Assembly (NCBI GenBank): GCA_020860025.1
Contig: JAJBVC010000198.1
Span: 1 to 6,632 of the forward strand
Direction: 5' to 3'
Length of the DNA stretch: 6,632 bases
Source: Clostridiales bacterium
GTDB lineage: Bacteria > Bacillota > Clostridia > Oscillospirales > Acutalibacteraceae
Within the stretch, counting starts at the first letter, position 1, and each line of letters begins with the position of its first letter. The notes below the pieces were generated by a model. The model was not told the DNA's origin. It did not search any database and saw only the letters and a list, made by a program, of their open reading frames with translations. Below are positions 6,201 to 6,632 of the stretch, piece after piece. Both the position numbers and the translations under genes were made by a program.

Positions 6201-6524
6201 GCACGCTTTTATATGTATTCAATAAATATTAAAGATAAAAAGGAAATTCGTCTGCCGGATAATAGTAAAATTGTAATTTTGGCAATGACGGCGGCAAAAG
6301 ATCTTCCTGATACTGTTTTTGGAAAATATTTCTTTGATTTACATAAAGCAGACTACGATAGCAGCTTAATTCCTCCTGTTGATAAAATTATTGATAAAAC
6401 AGATTCCTTAACAATACGTGCTGGAAAAATTGAGGATCAGGTTAAATCAGGTAAAGGTAAAGGAATTAAACGAGATAATATTATCACAAACATAATTCGT
6501 TCATATACGAAAAGTGAATGGTAA
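3237..6524 (+). CDS. Alpha-mannosidase, glycoside hydrolase family 38
   Basis: A 1095-residue retaining alpha-mannosidase, probably cytoplasmic because no signal peptide precedes the catalytic domain. The GH38 core begins at once: AHLDTVWRW at 10-18 carries zinc ligands H11 and D13, and LPDCFGFGWALPS at 122-134 carries D124, the expected nucleophile and zinc ligand. HQFHDDITGTS at 337-347 supplies the fourth ligand, H340, with D341. A helical middle region (about 283-317) follows WENELLMTSHGAG (273-285). The beta-rich GH38 C-terminal part ends with PFELKTIQI at 821-829. Residues about 843-1060 form a further beta-rich domain with a GQTIKMP motif and HTHH at 977-980, resembling jelly-roll extensions of bacterial glycosidases. 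This makes it longer than E. coli MngB. GAGGT 8 nt upstream supports the start. Family members release mannose from oligosaccharides, glycoprotein glycans or mannosyl-glycerate. The exact substrate cannot be read from the sequence. The frame is intact. Confidence 0.95.
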   Translation: MNKAYVVATAHLDTVWRWNLAKTVEEYIPDTIQKNFDLIEKYPSYKFNFEGAYRYELIEQLYPTAFEQIKSYVKKGNWCISGTSYENGDTNIPSPEAMIRNIIIGDKYFKDKFGQSSDDLFLPDCFGFGWALPSVAHHCGIKGITTQKLSWGSAYGLPFDLGIWKGPDGKGVLTSLNAKSYRHKFSDDVRGDVSVINSIADNSNNADLPWCNHLYGTGDCGGSPTEESVQAVEKSVEKNKDDENFEVISARSDQVFNDIEKLDDAQKAKLPVWENELLMTSHGAGCYTSRAMSKNLNRKCENLAGMAEAACSFASLLGTCDYPSQQLNQAWKRVLAHQFHDDITGTSNMQVYNESWADYSTSIAQFKSEYMNGFRGVISELNTAWVDEKSSAVVVNNPTQYRHKETVEMHIRITRNCKYVRVYDKAGNEIPSQVRMKMGKEFVVLFVADVKPFGFKVYEFRPSNKPCKIRTDLKITNHSIENKKYIVRLNKNGDIGSIFDKELNMEILKSPIKMALLKDGGSLSYPSWEIKKEDIDREPYCYANTPEFKIFDVGPARVSIAVKREAEYSSIHQIISLDSESDIVSVKNSIEWRTRRTMLKAVFPFVASNPKATYDLGLGVIERGNNTDNLYEVPAQKWADITDESGEFGVSILSDSKYGWDKPNDNTLRLTCIHTPCGAFTKETRQDLQDLGMNLFSFGIYSHRRGFDTGTHKQAEFFCSPMVPVVTKDKSKPGSSEHLSFFTVSRENILVRAVKHGENTKDKSISNDVFIRLNEGIGKKRKNVVLKFYKRVAAAKFVNGKEEYICDAPVTDGKVVFDMEPFELKTIQITFEEPNERKENAKFFNVPIPYNERGFTMDYDMRNVILQGSGLSLPFEEIRSKMYIGGIPFQFAFPELQYNVLVCKGQTIKMPQNGATRLYFIAGSALSSQKTVFSIDNAKLDMTINSIKDSFLQWDMEGLDQKYYIHQNLNYGLEFSHTHHPEGNSMQKARFYMYSINIKDKKEIRLPDNSKIVILAMTAAKDLPDTVFGKYFFDLHKADYDSSLIPPVDKIIDKTDSLTIRAGKIEDQVKSGKGKGIKRDNIITNIIRSYTKSEW

Positions 6525-6539
6525 AATTTAACAACATAG

Positions 6540-6576
6540 AAAACGCTTCTGTGTAAAATTGCACAGAAGCGTTTTT
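6540..6576 (+). terminator. Intrinsic terminator after the alpha-mannosidase gene
   Basis: A perfect inverted repeat, AAAACGCTTCTGTG (6540-6553) and CACAGAAGCGTTTT (6562-6575), with a T-G wobble at its tip and a 6-nt loop. The right arm runs into TTTTTCTCT. It lies 15 nt after the stop codon and ends the mannosidase unit. The left arm begins with an A-run, so it may also stop a leftward transcript entering from the right. Positions 6577-6632 are AT-rich with no recognisable feature. Confidence 0.92.
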
Positions 6577-6632
6577 CTCTAATAAAGCATTTATATTTAA
6601 TCAATTTTTTAATTTCTTAATTTGACTTATAA

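Overview
The window is AT-rich bacterial chromosome with near-consensus sigma-A promoters, AGGAG-type ribosome binding sites and intrinsic terminators with U-tracts. Gene content and style suggest a low-GC Bacillota, most likely an anaerobic Clostridia-type, possibly gut-associated, organism. That placement is inference; there is no 16S or other taxonomic marker.

Left end (1-470): an AT-rich stretch without protein genes. It holds an 18-bp tandem duplication (31-66), then a leftward unit with its own strong promoter (176-204), two hairpins and a strong intrinsic terminator (61-126). The predicted RNA is about 105 nt and matches no family I recognise. Positions 205-302 are AT-rich spacer in which I see nothing convincing. 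Next comes an initiator tRNA-fMet gene (343-418, minus) with its own terminator (303-338) and a TTGACA/TGnTATAAT promoter (441-468).

Middle left (546-1678): divergent from the tRNA lies a two-gene threonine/serine-exporter (ThrE) pair. The larger subunit (soluble N-terminal domain plus about five membrane segments) overlaps the small four-helix partner by 4 nt (ATGA), so the two are probably translationally coupled and form one membrane exporter.

Middle right (1701-2898): a glycerate kinase with its own extended -10 promoter, a leader of about 100 nt and a clear ribosome binding site.

Right (2890-6576): a promoter whose -35 and spacer overlap the end of the glycerate kinase gene reads into a 72-residue protein of unknown function and then a large cytoplasmic GH38 alpha-mannosidase (1095 aa) with all expected metal and catalytic residues and an extra C-terminal beta-rich domain. 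A strong terminator follows.

The kinase next to the mannosidase invites the hypothesis that a mannosyl-glycerate-like compound is split to mannose and glycerate, the latter entering glycolysis as 2-phosphoglycerate. The mannosidase has its own promoter and an unusual C-terminus, so the link is unproven. I found no mobile element, CRISPR array, defence system or clearly new multi-gene system. The best candidate for something undescribed is the small leftward RNA.
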